Below, in pieces: positions 1 through 6,441 of a stretch of DNA of 8,044 bases (the stretch's first letter is position 1; the number at the start of each line of letters is the position of its first letter). The position numbers and the translations under genes were made by a program. Origin of the DNA: a bacterium (GTDB taxonomy: Bacteria; Bacteroidota; Bacteroidia; Bacteroidales; Bacteroidaceae); NCBI GenBank assembly GCA_004562975.1, contig SFQP01000050.1, positions 1 through 8,044 on the forward strand. Reading direction: 5' to 3'. The notes under the pieces are model-generated. The model was given only the letters and a program-made list of their open reading frames with translations, ran no database searches and was not told the DNA's origin.

Positions 1-1557
1 CGCCGTGCGCACCTCCAGCAACAGCCGGGGCGAGAAAGGCGAGTTCATCAGCTTCTTGCGGCGCAGCTCCTTCACGTCCTCCACCACGATTTCGGGCAGT
101 TGCACCTGGCCGTAGCGTTCCTTCATCTCCACCAGCTCATATTTTCCCTTCAGCACGTTGGCATACGTTTCGAGAGCCGGTGTGGCGGTGCCGAGCACCA
201 CCTTCGCCCCCTGCCGTGCCGCCATGACGATGGCCGTGTCGCGAGCCTGGTAGCGCGGAGCCGGCTCCTGCTGCTTGAAAGTCGTTTCGTGTTCCTCGTC
301 CACGATGACCAGGCCGAGATTTTGGAAAGGCAGGAAAATGGCGGAGCGCACCCCGAGGATGAGGGGGAAGGGTCGGGGGCCGACCTGCCGCATCCACAGT
401 TCCACGCGCTCGGCATCGGGAAATTTGCTGTGGTACACGGCCATGCGCCGGCCGAACACGCGGCCCAGACGCGTGGTGATTTGCGTGGTGAGGGCAATTT
501 CGGGCAGGAGGTAAAGCACCTGTTTCCCCTCCTGCAACGTCTTCTCAATGAGATGGATATACACCTCCGTCTTTCCGCTCGACGTCACGCCGTGGAGCAG
601 GCACACCTGTTTCCGCTGCAACGCCGCCTCCACCTCCTGCAAGGCGCGTTGCTGCTGCTGCCCGAGGGGTTTGGGGCGGAACAGGCATGGTGCGCCGTCG
701 TCCCCTTCTGCCTCGTCAAGGAAAGGCTTGAGGCGCGGCACCTCCACCTGCCGTACCGCCAGCACGCCTTTTTTGCGCAGCTGGGTCAGGGCGGCATCCG
801 TCTGCGGCGTGGTGCACAGCGCGTGGCGCGTAACGGGGAGCAACAGCCCGGCGTTTTGCAGCCGCAAGGCGGCGGGAGCCTGGGCCAGGTCGAGGTAACG
901 GAGGAGCAGAGCCTGCTGTGCCGGTGCACGTTGCAGGCTGTCGAGCACGCCGTGGAGCTTCGCTTCGTCGAAATACGCCGCTTCGAGTTCCACGCGGCTC
1001 TCCGTGAGCGGCCGGAAACCCTGTCCGAGCGACTCGCGCACCATCACGGCCCCGAGGTCCATGAGGCGTTTCACGGGTGGCAGCATATTTTTCAGGCCGA
1101 GCTTTTTGGCCAAATCCTTCAGCTCGCATCCTTTCTCCGTGTCGAGGAGTTGGAGGATGGCCCGATCGGTGGCGTTGAGCTGTAGGCCGTCGGACAGGAA
1201 ACCGGCGTTGCGCACAATCCACGTTTCGCTCTCCAGCTTCATCCCCTGCGGCAGTGCGGCTTTCATCACTTCGCCCTCGGTACACATATAATAATGTGCC
1301 ATCCACTGCCACAGCTCCAGTTGTGCGGAAAGCACGCATGGCCGGTCGTCGGCCACGTCGGCCACCTCCTTGAGCTGCGCTGCGGGTTGCGGGTTCTGCT
1401 CCTGCAACTCCACGACGATACCTGTGTAGAAACGGCGCGGCCCGAACGGCACCACCACGCGGCTGCCCACCGCCACACGGGCGGCGAGCCGGGGCGGAAC
1501 GATGTAGCTGAAACAGCCGGGCAGGGCCAAGGGTAGAAGGATGGAGGCGTATGTCAT
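1..1557 (-). CDS. priA: Primosomal protein N' (PriA helicase), N-terminal 519 residues, 3' end outside window
   Basis: PriA is the DExH-box helicase that recognises abandoned replication forks and starts reloading of the replicative helicase. The frame is open from 1557 to the left edge, which falls on a codon boundary, so 519 residues are visible. I checked this frame by hand and found no stop. The N-terminal 3'-DNA-binding domain begins MTYASILLPLALPG and contains a PriA-like segment GEVMKAALPQGM. Walker A is GVTSSGKT at residues 323-330, the Walker B box is DEEH at 420-423, and motif III is GTATP at 456-460. The zinc-binding region and the C-terminal helicase lobe are off the left side. 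ATG at 1557 is chosen because it gives the usual PriA N-terminus and sits just after a TACTTTTG box; in-frame ATGs at 1599 and 1614 lie upstream of that box. The gene is divergent from the acyltransferase gene. Identity is near certain. Confidence 0.96.
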   Translation of the reverse strand, partial: MTYASILLPLALPGCFSYIVPPRLAARVAVGSRVVVPFGPRRFYTGIVVELQEQNPQPAAQLKEVADVADDRPCVLSAQLELWQWMAHYYMCTEGEVMKAALPQGMKLESETWIVRNAGFLSDGLQLNATDRAILQLLDTEKGCELKDLAKKLGLKNMLPPVKRLMDLGAVMVRESLGQGFRPLTESRVELEAAYFDEAKLHGVLDSLQRAPAQQALLLRYLDLAQAPAALRLQNAGLLLPVTRHALCTTPQTDAALTQLRKKGVLAVRQVEVPRLKPFLDEAEGDDGAPCLFRPKPLGQQQQRALQEVEAALQRKQVCLLHGVTSSGKTEVYIHLIEKTLQEGKQVLYLLPEIALTTQITTRLGRVFGRRMAVYHSKFPDAERVELWMRQVGPRPFPLILGVRSAIFLPFQNLGLVIVDEEHETTFKQQEPAPRYQARDTAIVMAARQGAKVVLGTATPALETYANVLKGKYELVEMKERYGQVQLPEIVVEDVKELRRKKLMNSPFSPRLLLEVRTA

Positions 1558-1576
1558 CTGGATGGGGATTTGGCTG

Positions 1577-1584
1577 CAAAAGTA
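1577..1584 (-). promoter_or_regulatory. Candidate -7 box of the priA promoter (TACTTTTG)
   Basis: The minus strand reads TACTTTTG, an exact match to the Bacteroidota -7 consensus TAnnTTTG. The G of the box is 19 nt before the chosen priA ATG, implying a leader of only about 12 nt. About 18 nt upstream is TTTC, a weak version of the -33 TTTG element. The match and spacing are seen in the sequence; promoter function is inferred. Confidence 0.55.
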
Positions 1585-1638
1585 GGGGATTTTCATGACT
1601 TGAAATGTCATCCGTGGCGATAGAGGGCAGATTTGTCG

Positions 1639-1750
1639 CAGTATCCCTTGGGAGTACTGCAGTACCCCATAGGGAGTACCGGAGTATTCCTTAGGGAGTA
1701 CTGGAGTATTCCCATAGGGGGTACAGGAGTATTCCCATAGGGGGTACTGG
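1639..1750. repeat. Tandem array of five 22-23 bp palindromic repeats
   Basis: The core GTAC recurs at 1654, 1676, 1698, 1721 and 1744, giving periods of 22, 22, 23 and 23 bp. The two right-most units are almost identical (GGAGTATTCCCATAGGGGG then TAC). Each unit is an imperfect inverted repeat with arms of the type AGTATTCCC and GGGAGTACT around a 2-4 nt loop, and the junctions between units are palindromic too, for example the perfect GTACTGCAGTAC at 1654-1665. In the last two units the arms differ from perfect pairing by T opposite G, so a plus-strand RNA could pair through G-U wobble while a minus-strand RNA would have C-A mismatches. There are no spacers, so it is not a CRISPR array. Function is unknown; it could be a regulator-binding array, a structured RNA or a slippage-prone repeat. 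Confidence 0.85.
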
Positions 1751-1933
1751 CCAAAAGCTGCCTTTGCCAATGGATAAGGCAGGGCAAAAAGCAAAGCCGC
1801 AGGACTTTCTTTTTCAATTGCCGAACGCAGCCAATCTTATCCAAATGTCATCTCTAAAAATCCAGCTCGGCCTAATTTATAGAACACCCCTAAACTTTTT
1901 AACCTTTATACCTCTCAACTCTAAGCCAGAGGC

Positions 1934-1941
1934 TAATTTTG
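1934..1941 (+). promoter_or_regulatory. Candidate -7 box upstream of the acyltransferase gene (TAATTTTG)
   Basis: TAATTTTG matches the TAnnTTTG consensus exactly. It lies 112 nt before the ATG at 2054, which would give a leader of roughly 108 nt. No good TTTG element is visible 19-21 nt upstream, so support is moderate. A weaker alternative nearer the gene is TCCATTTG at 2033-2040, with TTTG at 2014-2017, but it misses the conserved A. Confidence 0.45.
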
Positions 1942-1980
1942 CGGCGCAAATCCTTCTTAAAAATGCGATTTCTCGCCATG

Positions 1981-2010
1981 GCAGAATATTCAAGCGAGCT
2001 TGAACTCTGC
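1981..2010 (+). other. Inverted repeat in the presumed acyltransferase leader
   Basis: GCAGA at 1981-1985 pairs with TCTGC at 2006-2010, and TCAAGC at 1990-1995 pairs with GCTTGA at 1998-2003, leaving a tiny central gap and an unequal internal bulge. It lies between the candidate promoter and the start codon, so it could be a hairpin in the 5' untranslated RNA or a DNA operator. Only the symmetry is seen; the role is inference. Confidence 0.35.
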
Positions 2011-2053
2011 TCGTTTGGCTTAACGAAACCGTTCCATTTGATACTCACCGACC

Positions 2054-3286
2054 ATGGAAACAGCACAGCATTCTGCTTTATCCGCACCCACTCCCTCTTT
2101 ATCCGCCCCGGGAGGCGGCGGCACGACTCCCTATCGCTACGAAGTGTTGGACGGCCTTCGAGGCGTGGCAGCCTTGATGGTAGTCATTTTCCACCTGAGC
2201 GAAGCGTTCTCCTACGACCCCGTGTACAAGCACCTGAACCACGGCTACCTCTGTGTGGACTTCTTTTTCGTGCTCTCGGGCTTTGTCATCGGCTATGCCT
2301 ACGAGGAGCGGATGCGCTGCGGCCGGATGAGCCGCCGGGACTTCCTCAAGGCGCGCCTGGTCCGCCTGCAACCCATGGTGCTCTTCGGCGTGCTGCTCGG
2401 TGCCGCCCTGTTCTATTTTCAGGAGTGCGACTACTATGCCGGCATCGGCGGAGCAAGCATCGGCTACCTCGCTGAGCAAATACTGGCCGGCTTCTGCATG
2501 ATACCCGTGCCGCCCGAGTGGAACGTACGCGCCAACGGCGAGATGTTTGTGCTGAACATTCCGCAATGGAGCATGGTGTTCGAGTACATAGCCAACCTGC
2601 TGTTCTGCCTCTTCGTGTTCAAGTTGGGCCGCAAGGGACTGCTGTTGCTGGTGGGCCTGTTTGGCCTGATGCTGACGGACAGTGCGTTGAGCCTCAACCT
2701 TTTCGGGATGCTCGAGGCGCACGACTATCCCTGCTCGCTCAACGCGGGATGGTCGCTCACGCCGGAACAGTTCTACATAGCCCTCTCGCGCGTGGGCTAC
2801 TGCTTCTTTGCCGGTCTGCTGCTCTTCCGCCTGTCGGCCCGCCGTCAGCCCTCCGCCTCCGCACCGCAGGAGTCGCGCCTCCCGGTGTTCGCCGTCTGTT
2901 CGTGCATCATCGTGGGCGTGGTCTGCATCGACCAGATTGGCGGCTACGAGCACCCGCTCTACGACGGCATTTTCAACCTCTTCTGCGTCGGGCTGCTCTG
3001 TCCGTTCACGGTGCTGCTGGGCTCGCGGCGGGTGGCCTTGCAAGAGCGCACGAAGCGGACCTGCGACTTCCTGGGCCGCCTCTCCTACCCGCTCTACCTG
3101 GCCCACTACCCCATTGTCTACCTCTTTTTCACCTGGATGGACACCCACCACAACACGCCGGTGGGGATGCAGATTTTCGTGGCCGCCGCCACCTTCCTGC
3201 TGTCGGTTGCCACGGCCTATGCCGCCATGCGCCTGTGGGACGAGCCACTGCGGGCTTGGCTGAAGGACAAATGGCTGCGGAAGTAA
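2054..3286 (+). CDS. OafA/YrhL-type membrane acyltransferase (acyltransferase family 3)
   Basis: The 410-residue product is an integral inner-membrane protein of acyltransferase family 3, whose members transfer acyl groups, often acetyl, onto lipopolysaccharide O-antigen, capsule or other surface sugars. The diagnostic pieces are in order: LDGLRG at 32-37 followed by the conserved histidine H47; VDFFFVLSGF at 68-77; RLVRLQP at 101-107, a variant of the usual R-x-x-R motif; PQWSMVFEY, the family's W-S-x-x-x-E segment; and LSYPLYLAH at 343-351. About ten hydrophobic segments are visible. The first 28 residues are poor in hydrophobics and rich in Ser, Pro and Gly, and are probably a disordered cytoplasmic extension. 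The ATG at 2054 is the first in frame that leaves the family motif complete; the true start could be slightly downstream, though no other Met precedes the motif. The gene appears monocistronic. Its sugar substrate cannot be told from the sequence. Confidence 0.92.
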   Translation: METAQHSALSAPTPSLSAPGGGGTTPYRYEVLDGLRGVAALMVVIFHLSEAFSYDPVYKHLNHGYLCVDFFFVLSGFVIGYAYEERMRCGRMSRRDFLKARLVRLQPMVLFGVLLGAALFYFQECDYYAGIGGASIGYLAEQILAGFCMIPVPPEWNVRANGEMFVLNIPQWSMVFEYIANLLFCLFVFKLGRKGLLLLVGLFGLMLTDSALSLNLFGMLEAHDYPCSLNAGWSLTPEQFYIALSRVGYCFFAGLLLFRLSARRQPSASAPQESRLPVFAVCSCIIVGVVCIDQIGGYEHPLYDGIFNLFCVGLLCPFTVLLGSRRVALQERTKRTCDFLGRLSYPLYLAHYPIVYLFFTWMDTHHNTPVGMQIFVAAATFLLSVATAYAAMRLWDEPLRAWLKDKWLRK

Positions 3287-3291
3287 GGGAT

Positions 3292-3318
3292 ATAATTTTC
3301 GCAACTTGCGAAAATTAT
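3292..3318. terminator. Perfect 13-bp inverted repeat after the acyltransferase gene
   Basis: ATAATTTTCGCAA at 3292-3304 and TTGCGAAAATTAT at 3306-3318 are exact reverse complements around a single C, starting five bases after the acyltransferase stop codon. The placement between convergent genes and the A/T runs within the arms suggest a terminator usable from either side. It lacks a long T-run outside the stem, so it is not a textbook intrinsic terminator. Confidence 0.55.
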
Positions 3319-3395
3319 TGGTTAATAGGTTAAGGTCGCTTCAGGGACAACCGATGACAACGTGGCTAATCCAAATGCTGCCTTTAGTTATCCAT

Positions 3396-3425
3396 GTTGT
3401 CGTCTTCCCCCAAACATACGACAAC
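3396..3425. repeat. Inverted repeat with perfect 8-bp arms in the convergent gap
   Basis: GTTGTCGT at 3396-3403 and ACGACAAC at 3418-3425 are exact reverse complements separated by 14 nt. The right arm shares its last base with the left arm of the next hairpin (3425-3482), so the two are back to back. It lies 109 nt or more downstream of the porX stop on the minus strand and may help end convergent transcripts. Confidence 0.5.
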
Positions 3426-3482
3426 CCGGACACCGACAGACAACAGCTGAAAAGCAAAAACATTGTCTGAAGTGTGTCCGGG
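3425..3482. terminator. 58-nt two-part hairpin between the acyltransferase and porX genes
   Basis: The outer arms CCCGGACAC (3425-3433) and GTGTCCGGG (3474-3482) pair perfectly. The inner arms CAGACAA (3437-3443) and TTGTCTG (3463-3469) also pair perfectly, with internal loops of 3 and 4 nt and a 19-nt A-rich apical loop. It starts 51 nt after the porX stop on the minus strand. On the plus strand, TTTTT occurs 11 nt beyond it (3494-3498). It could be a terminator or 3'-end stabiliser for porX, a backup terminator for the acyltransferase gene, or a small structured RNA. Confidence 0.45.
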
Positions 3483-3533
3483 CCGTCATGCTGTTTTTAT
3501 CCTTAGCGTGGTCGTTGCCGGGCGGGGGATGTC

Positions 3534-5081
3534 CTATCGTTTCCCCTTGGAACGGAGGGTGACCAGGGGGACTATCATCTCTTCCATGGAGATGCCGCCG
3601 TGCTGGAAGGTGTCCTTGTAATACTGGACGTAGTAGTTGTAATTGTTGGGGTAGGCAAAGAAACGCGCGCCGGTGGCAAAGATGTAGGCGGTGGAGAGGT
3701 TGGGCTGCGGCAGCTGGAGCGAACGGGGATGACGCGCCTCGAAAACTTCCTTGGCATTGTAGGAGAGGTTCTTGCCCAGCTTGTAGCGCAGGTTGGTGTT
3801 GACGTTGCGGTCGCCGACTACCTTGGTGGGGGCATCGACGCGGATGCTGCCGTGGTCGGTGGTGATGAGGATGTCGTAGTCTAAGGAGGCGAGCCGCTTG
3901 AACAGCTCTTTGACCGGCGTGTGGCGGAACCAGGACAGGGTGATGCTGCGGTAGGCGGACTCGTTGCCGGCCAGCTCGCGCACCATCTTGGACTCGGTGC
4001 GGGCGTGGCTGAGGATGTCGATGAAATTGACCACCAACACGCTCAAAGGCACGGTGCCGGAGGTAATCTGCGGCAGCACTTTGTCTACCTGCGAGGAGTC
4101 GTTTATCTTGTGGTAGGTGAAGGCTTCCTTGCGGCGGAACCGGTCGAGCTGGCTGCGGATGAGCTGTTCTTCGTTGAGGTTCTTCCCTTCGTCTTCTTCC
4201 TCGTCTACCCACAATTGGGGGTACATCTCTTTGATTTGCAGGGGCATGAGTCCGGCAAAGAGGGCGTTGCGCGCGTACTGCGTGGCGGTGGGGAGGATGG
4301 AGTAGTAGAGGTCTTCGTCCATGTCGAAGTCGTCGGCCAACTCGGACGCGAGGACGCGCCACTGGTCGAAACGGAAATTGTCGAGCACGAGGAGGAATAC
4401 TTTGCGGCCCTGCGACAGACGGGGGAAGATGCAACGCTTGAAGATGTCGGGGCTCATCAGCGGACGGGCATCGGGATGGGCTATCCACTCTTCGTAGTGC
4501 TTGCGGACGAACTTGGCGAAGGTGACGTTGGCCTCTTCTTTCTGCATCCGCAACATGTCGTTCATGGCACTGTCGGCCTCGGAGAGTTCCAGTTCCCAGT
4601 AGACCAGACGCTTGTAGAGCTCTTTCCACTCGTCGGCGGTGAGGTTTTCGGAGAGCTGCATGCCGATGCGCGAAAAGTCCTGGCGGTAGCCTGTCTGCGC
4701 CACTTCCTGCACGATTTCGCGCTGGTGGATGTTTTTCTTCAGGGCCAGGAGTATTTGGTTGGGGTTGACGGGCTTGATGAGGTAGTCGGCGATTTTGGAC
4801 CCGATGGCCTGGTCCATGATGTCTTCTTCCTCATTCTTCGTCACCATGACCACGGGTACGTGCGGCGCGATGTCCTTGAGGCGCATGAGGGTTTCGAGGC
4901 CGGAGAGACCGGGCATGTTCTCGTCGAGGAGGATGAGGTCGAAACGCTGCTCCCGGCAGAGGTCGAGCGCGTCGGGGCCGTTGGAGGCGGTCACCACCTC
5001 GTAGTCTTTTTTCTGCAAGAAGAGGATGTGGGCTTTGAGCATCTCTATCTCATCGTCCACCCAAAGCAAACGTGCGTGCAT
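3534..5081 (-). CDS. porX: PorX, response regulator with PglZ domain (T9SS regulation)
   Basis: PorX is the response regulator that, with the sensor kinase PorY and the sigma factor SigP in Porphyromonas, controls type IX secretion genes. The 515-residue protein is close in length to the P. gingivalis protein. Residues 1-120 form a CheY-like receiver with acidic pocket D9/D10, phospho-acceptor D53 in LLDENMPG, T81 and K103 followed by P. A mostly helical linker spans about 120-215. The PglZ (alkaline-phosphatase-like) domain spans about 225-510: D234 in VLDNFRFDQ, T267 in SILPTATQY as the likely active-site threonine, D355 and H359 in NFIDILSH, D409 and H410 in TTDHG, and H494 in HGGIS. These are the expected metal-ligand and catalytic positions, all intact, and oligonucleotide phosphodiesterase activity is described for PorX. 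It starts 15 nt after the sulfotransferase stop, so the two are probably co-transcribed. No DNA-binding domain is visible, as usual for PorX. Confidence 0.95.
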   Translation of the reverse strand: MHARLLWVDDEIEMLKAHILFLQKKDYEVVTASNGPDALDLCREQRFDLILLDENMPGLSGLETLMRLKDIAPHVPVVMVTKNEEEDIMDQAIGSKIADYLIKPVNPNQILLALKKNIHQREIVQEVAQTGYRQDFSRIGMQLSENLTADEWKELYKRLVYWELELSEADSAMNDMLRMQKEEANVTFAKFVRKHYEEWIAHPDARPLMSPDIFKRCIFPRLSQGRKVFLLVLDNFRFDQWRVLASELADDFDMDEDLYYSILPTATQYARNALFAGLMPLQIKEMYPQLWVDEEEDEGKNLNEEQLIRSQLDRFRRKEAFTYHKINDSSQVDKVLPQITSGTVPLSVLVVNFIDILSHARTESKMVRELAGNESAYRSITLSWFRHTPVKELFKRLASLDYDILITTDHGSIRVDAPTKVVGDRNVNTNLRYKLGKNLSYNAKEVFEARHPRSLQLPQPNLSTAYIFATGARFFAYPNNYNYYVQYYKDTFQHGGISMEEMIVPLVTLRSKGKR

Positions 5082-5096
5082 AGGATTCTGGTGTTT

Positions 5097-6203
5097 CTAA
5101 AGTTGGTAGTCCCACTGGCGCAGCACGTCGCCCCAATGCTGCTCCACGAGCTGGCGGGTGCGCCCGGCGTATTGGTACTTGTTCTTCTTGTAGCCGCGCT
5201 TGGAACCTACGTACTGCTCGATGGCGGCCTGGGCTTCGTCCCAGCCTTCGAGCGAGAGGTTACGGTATATCTGGTGTGTCATGCCCAGGGCATCGGCCTC
5301 GAAATCCTCGAACTTGACTTCCACCAGGTTGCCCTGAGGTATGAGGTGGCGGTCCGCCATATAACGGTCGTAGAGCTTGCGGTATATGGCGAGGATGTTT
5401 TCCTCAATCTGGGCATCGGTGTAGGCTTCGAGCTTGAGGGGCTGTATGGTGTTGGTGAAGAAGGAACGGGTGCTCTCGAACACGGTGTAGGGATTGCGCA
5501 TGAGGTAGATGAACTTGGCGTTGGGGAACATACGCACCAACTCGCGCACCCGGCCCGTGTGGGGCGGGTTCTTGGAAAGGAAACGGGTGCCCCCGGTGTT
5601 CCAAAGGGAGATTTTGATGAGCTTGCGGAAGGCTTCTTCCCACGATTGCAGCTCGGCCGGCGTGATTTGCTCGAAGGTGAGGTATTTGTCGGCGTACTCC
5701 ATGGTGTACTTGGGGTAGAACCAGAAATTGTAGAAGGTGTAGGGGCACATGTTGGAAAGGGCGAACTCTTCTTCCTGGGGCAGGTCGACGGCCAGTTCCA
5801 TATTGTCCGTGGGACGGTGGTCGGGCATGAGCCAGCTCATGTTTTTCTTGAAAAAGGGCTGGCCGAACATCATGAGATGGGGAAACACGGTCTGGTAGGT
5901 CGTGCAGTAGCCGAACTGTTTGTCGCAGGAGAAGACATTGTGTACGAATGTGGTGCCGGAACGCCAGTGGCCGAGGATGAAGACGGGGTCTTGCGGCATG
6001 GGCTGGCTTGCCAGGCGGGCGGCATAGCGGCTCTCCTGCAACGGGGCAAGGGTGGAGAGCAGGCGACACACGGCCTTCGTCAGATGGTATTTCTTCTTCC
6101 ACGGCACGTCAACCTCGCGGTTCTTTGTGATCTGGCGGAAGGTTTTCCAGTCGGCACCTACCAGGGTATTTATCGGTAACTTGTTAAATTCTATCAGTCC
6201 CAT
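5097..6203 (-). CDS. Sulfotransferase family protein (PAPS-dependent type)
   Basis: Sulfotransferases move a sulfuryl group from PAPS to a hydroxyl or amine. The 368-residue protein carries the 5'-phosphosulfate loop GHWRSGTT at 78-85 and a 3'-phosphate-binding segment RNPYTVFES at 236-244, both classic PAPS contacts. Between them are an acidic QEEEF stretch (143-147) and KNPPHTGRV (211-219), typical of the broad Sulfotransfer_3 group seen in Bacteroidota. I see no signal peptide or membrane segment, so it is probably cytoplasmic. The ATG at 6203 (MGLIEF) is chosen because the open frame upstream has no other ATG until 6530 and crosses the promoter and non-coding repeat. Its last codon is 15 nt from porX, giving a two-gene operon with the sulfotransferase first. 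The acceptor is unknown: sterol, lipid, glycan or another small molecule are all possible. No PAPS-synthesis gene is in the window. Confidence 0.9.
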   Translation of the reverse strand: MGLIEFNKLPINTLVGADWKTFRQITKNREVDVPWKKKYHLTKAVCRLLSTLAPLQESRYAARLASQPMPQDPVFILGHWRSGTTFVHNVFSCDKQFGYCTTYQTVFPHLMMFGQPFFKKNMSWLMPDHRPTDNMELAVDLPQEEEFALSNMCPYTFYNFWFYPKYTMEYADKYLTFEQITPAELQSWEEAFRKLIKISLWNTGGTRFLSKNPPHTGRVRELVRMFPNAKFIYLMRNPYTVFESTRSFFTNTIQPLKLEAYTDAQIEENILAIYRKLYDRYMADRHLIPQGNLVEVKFEDFEADALGMTHQIYRNLSLEGWDEAQAAIEQYVGSKRGYKKNKYQYAGRTRQLVEQHWGDVLRQWDYQL

Positions 6204-6278
6204 TGATTCGATATGTTTGGATTGGGTATTGACTTGCTTCGGAGGGTGATACAAACGGCAAGGGTCACGCGCTTCGGA

Positions 6279-6299
6279 ACCTTTGCAGTTAGCAAAGGT
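6279..6299. promoter_or_regulatory. Palindrome ACCTTTGC-N5-GCAAAGGT over the operon promoter (candidate operator)
   Basis: ACCTTTGC at 6279-6286 and GCAAAGGT at 6292-6299 are exact reverse complements with a 5-nt spacer. The right-hand half contains most of the minus-strand -7 box and the spacer falls at the predicted start of transcription. This is where a dimeric repressor would be expected to bind. Part of the symmetry follows from the promoter word itself, so the operator call is tentative. Confidence 0.45.
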
Positions 6300-6300
6300 A
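6293..6300 (-). promoter_or_regulatory. Candidate -7 box of the sulfotransferase-porX promoter (TACCTTTG)
   Basis: The minus strand reads TACCTTTG, an exact TAnnTTTG match, with CTTG 18 nt upstream as an approximate -33 element. The predicted start point near 6287 leaves a leader of about 85 nt before the ATG at 6203. No other equally good box is visible before either gene of the pair, which supports transcription of porX from here. Confidence 0.6.
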
Positions 6301-6441
6301 GTGCTTTCAATGGGAAACCAAGGGGGCACTTTCGTTTTTTCATCTCTTTTAGAATAGATTTGAGGAAGTAAAAACGCCCGGATGTGCGGCTTGGTATGGT
6401 GGAACGGCGATGCTGCAGGGCACGAAACCGGACGTGACGTA

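Larger units (their letters stand above)
1558..2053. other. Divergent intergenic region between priA and the acyltransferase gene
   Basis: This 496-nt stretch separates two divergently transcribed genes. It holds the priA -7 box, five copies of a 22-23 bp palindromic repeat, a candidate -7 box for the acyltransferase gene and an inverted repeat in that gene's leader. Between the array and the plus-strand promoter (about 1751-1930) there is only an AT-richer stretch plus a weak inverted repeat near 1759-1790 (TGCCTTTGCC against GGCAGGGCA). I see no convincing gene: the short open frames are either translated repeat or end in the flanking promoters, and none resembles a known protein. Confidence 0.6.

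Noticed and set aside
100..1185. Long plus-strand open frame (361 codons) lying opposite priA
   Set aside because: It is in the same codon phase as priA on the opposite strand, a common by-product of GC-rich coding sequence. Its translation is rich in His, Arg and Leu with no domain, while the minus strand shows unmistakable PriA motifs.
1639..1750. Possible CRISPR array
   Set aside because: The repeats abut without unique spacers, are only 22-23 bp in period, and no cas genes are nearby.
1608..1844. Minus-strand open frame of 78 codons across the tandem repeat
   Set aside because: Most of it is translated repeat (recurring TPVLPMG-like words), the repeat units are 22 bp as well as 23 bp and so do not keep one frame, and it overlaps a divergent promoter region. 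It is better explained as a DNA or RNA repeat.
3425..3482. Possible integron attC-like recombination site
   Set aside because: The paired arms lack the expected GTTRRRY and RYYYAAC core sites at their ends and there is no integrase or cassette-like gene nearby.
3921..6179. Very long plus-strand open frame (752 codons) opposite porX and the sulfotransferase
   Set aside because: It spans two well-supported minus-strand genes and the gap between them, and its Val/Gly/His-rich translation has no recognisable domain. It is an antisense shadow of the codon usage.
6371..6394. Intrinsic terminator on the minus strand (GCCGCACATCCGGGC then GTTTTT)
   Set aside because: Only 3 bp of stem can form cleanly, so the T-run alone is not enough to call it a terminator.
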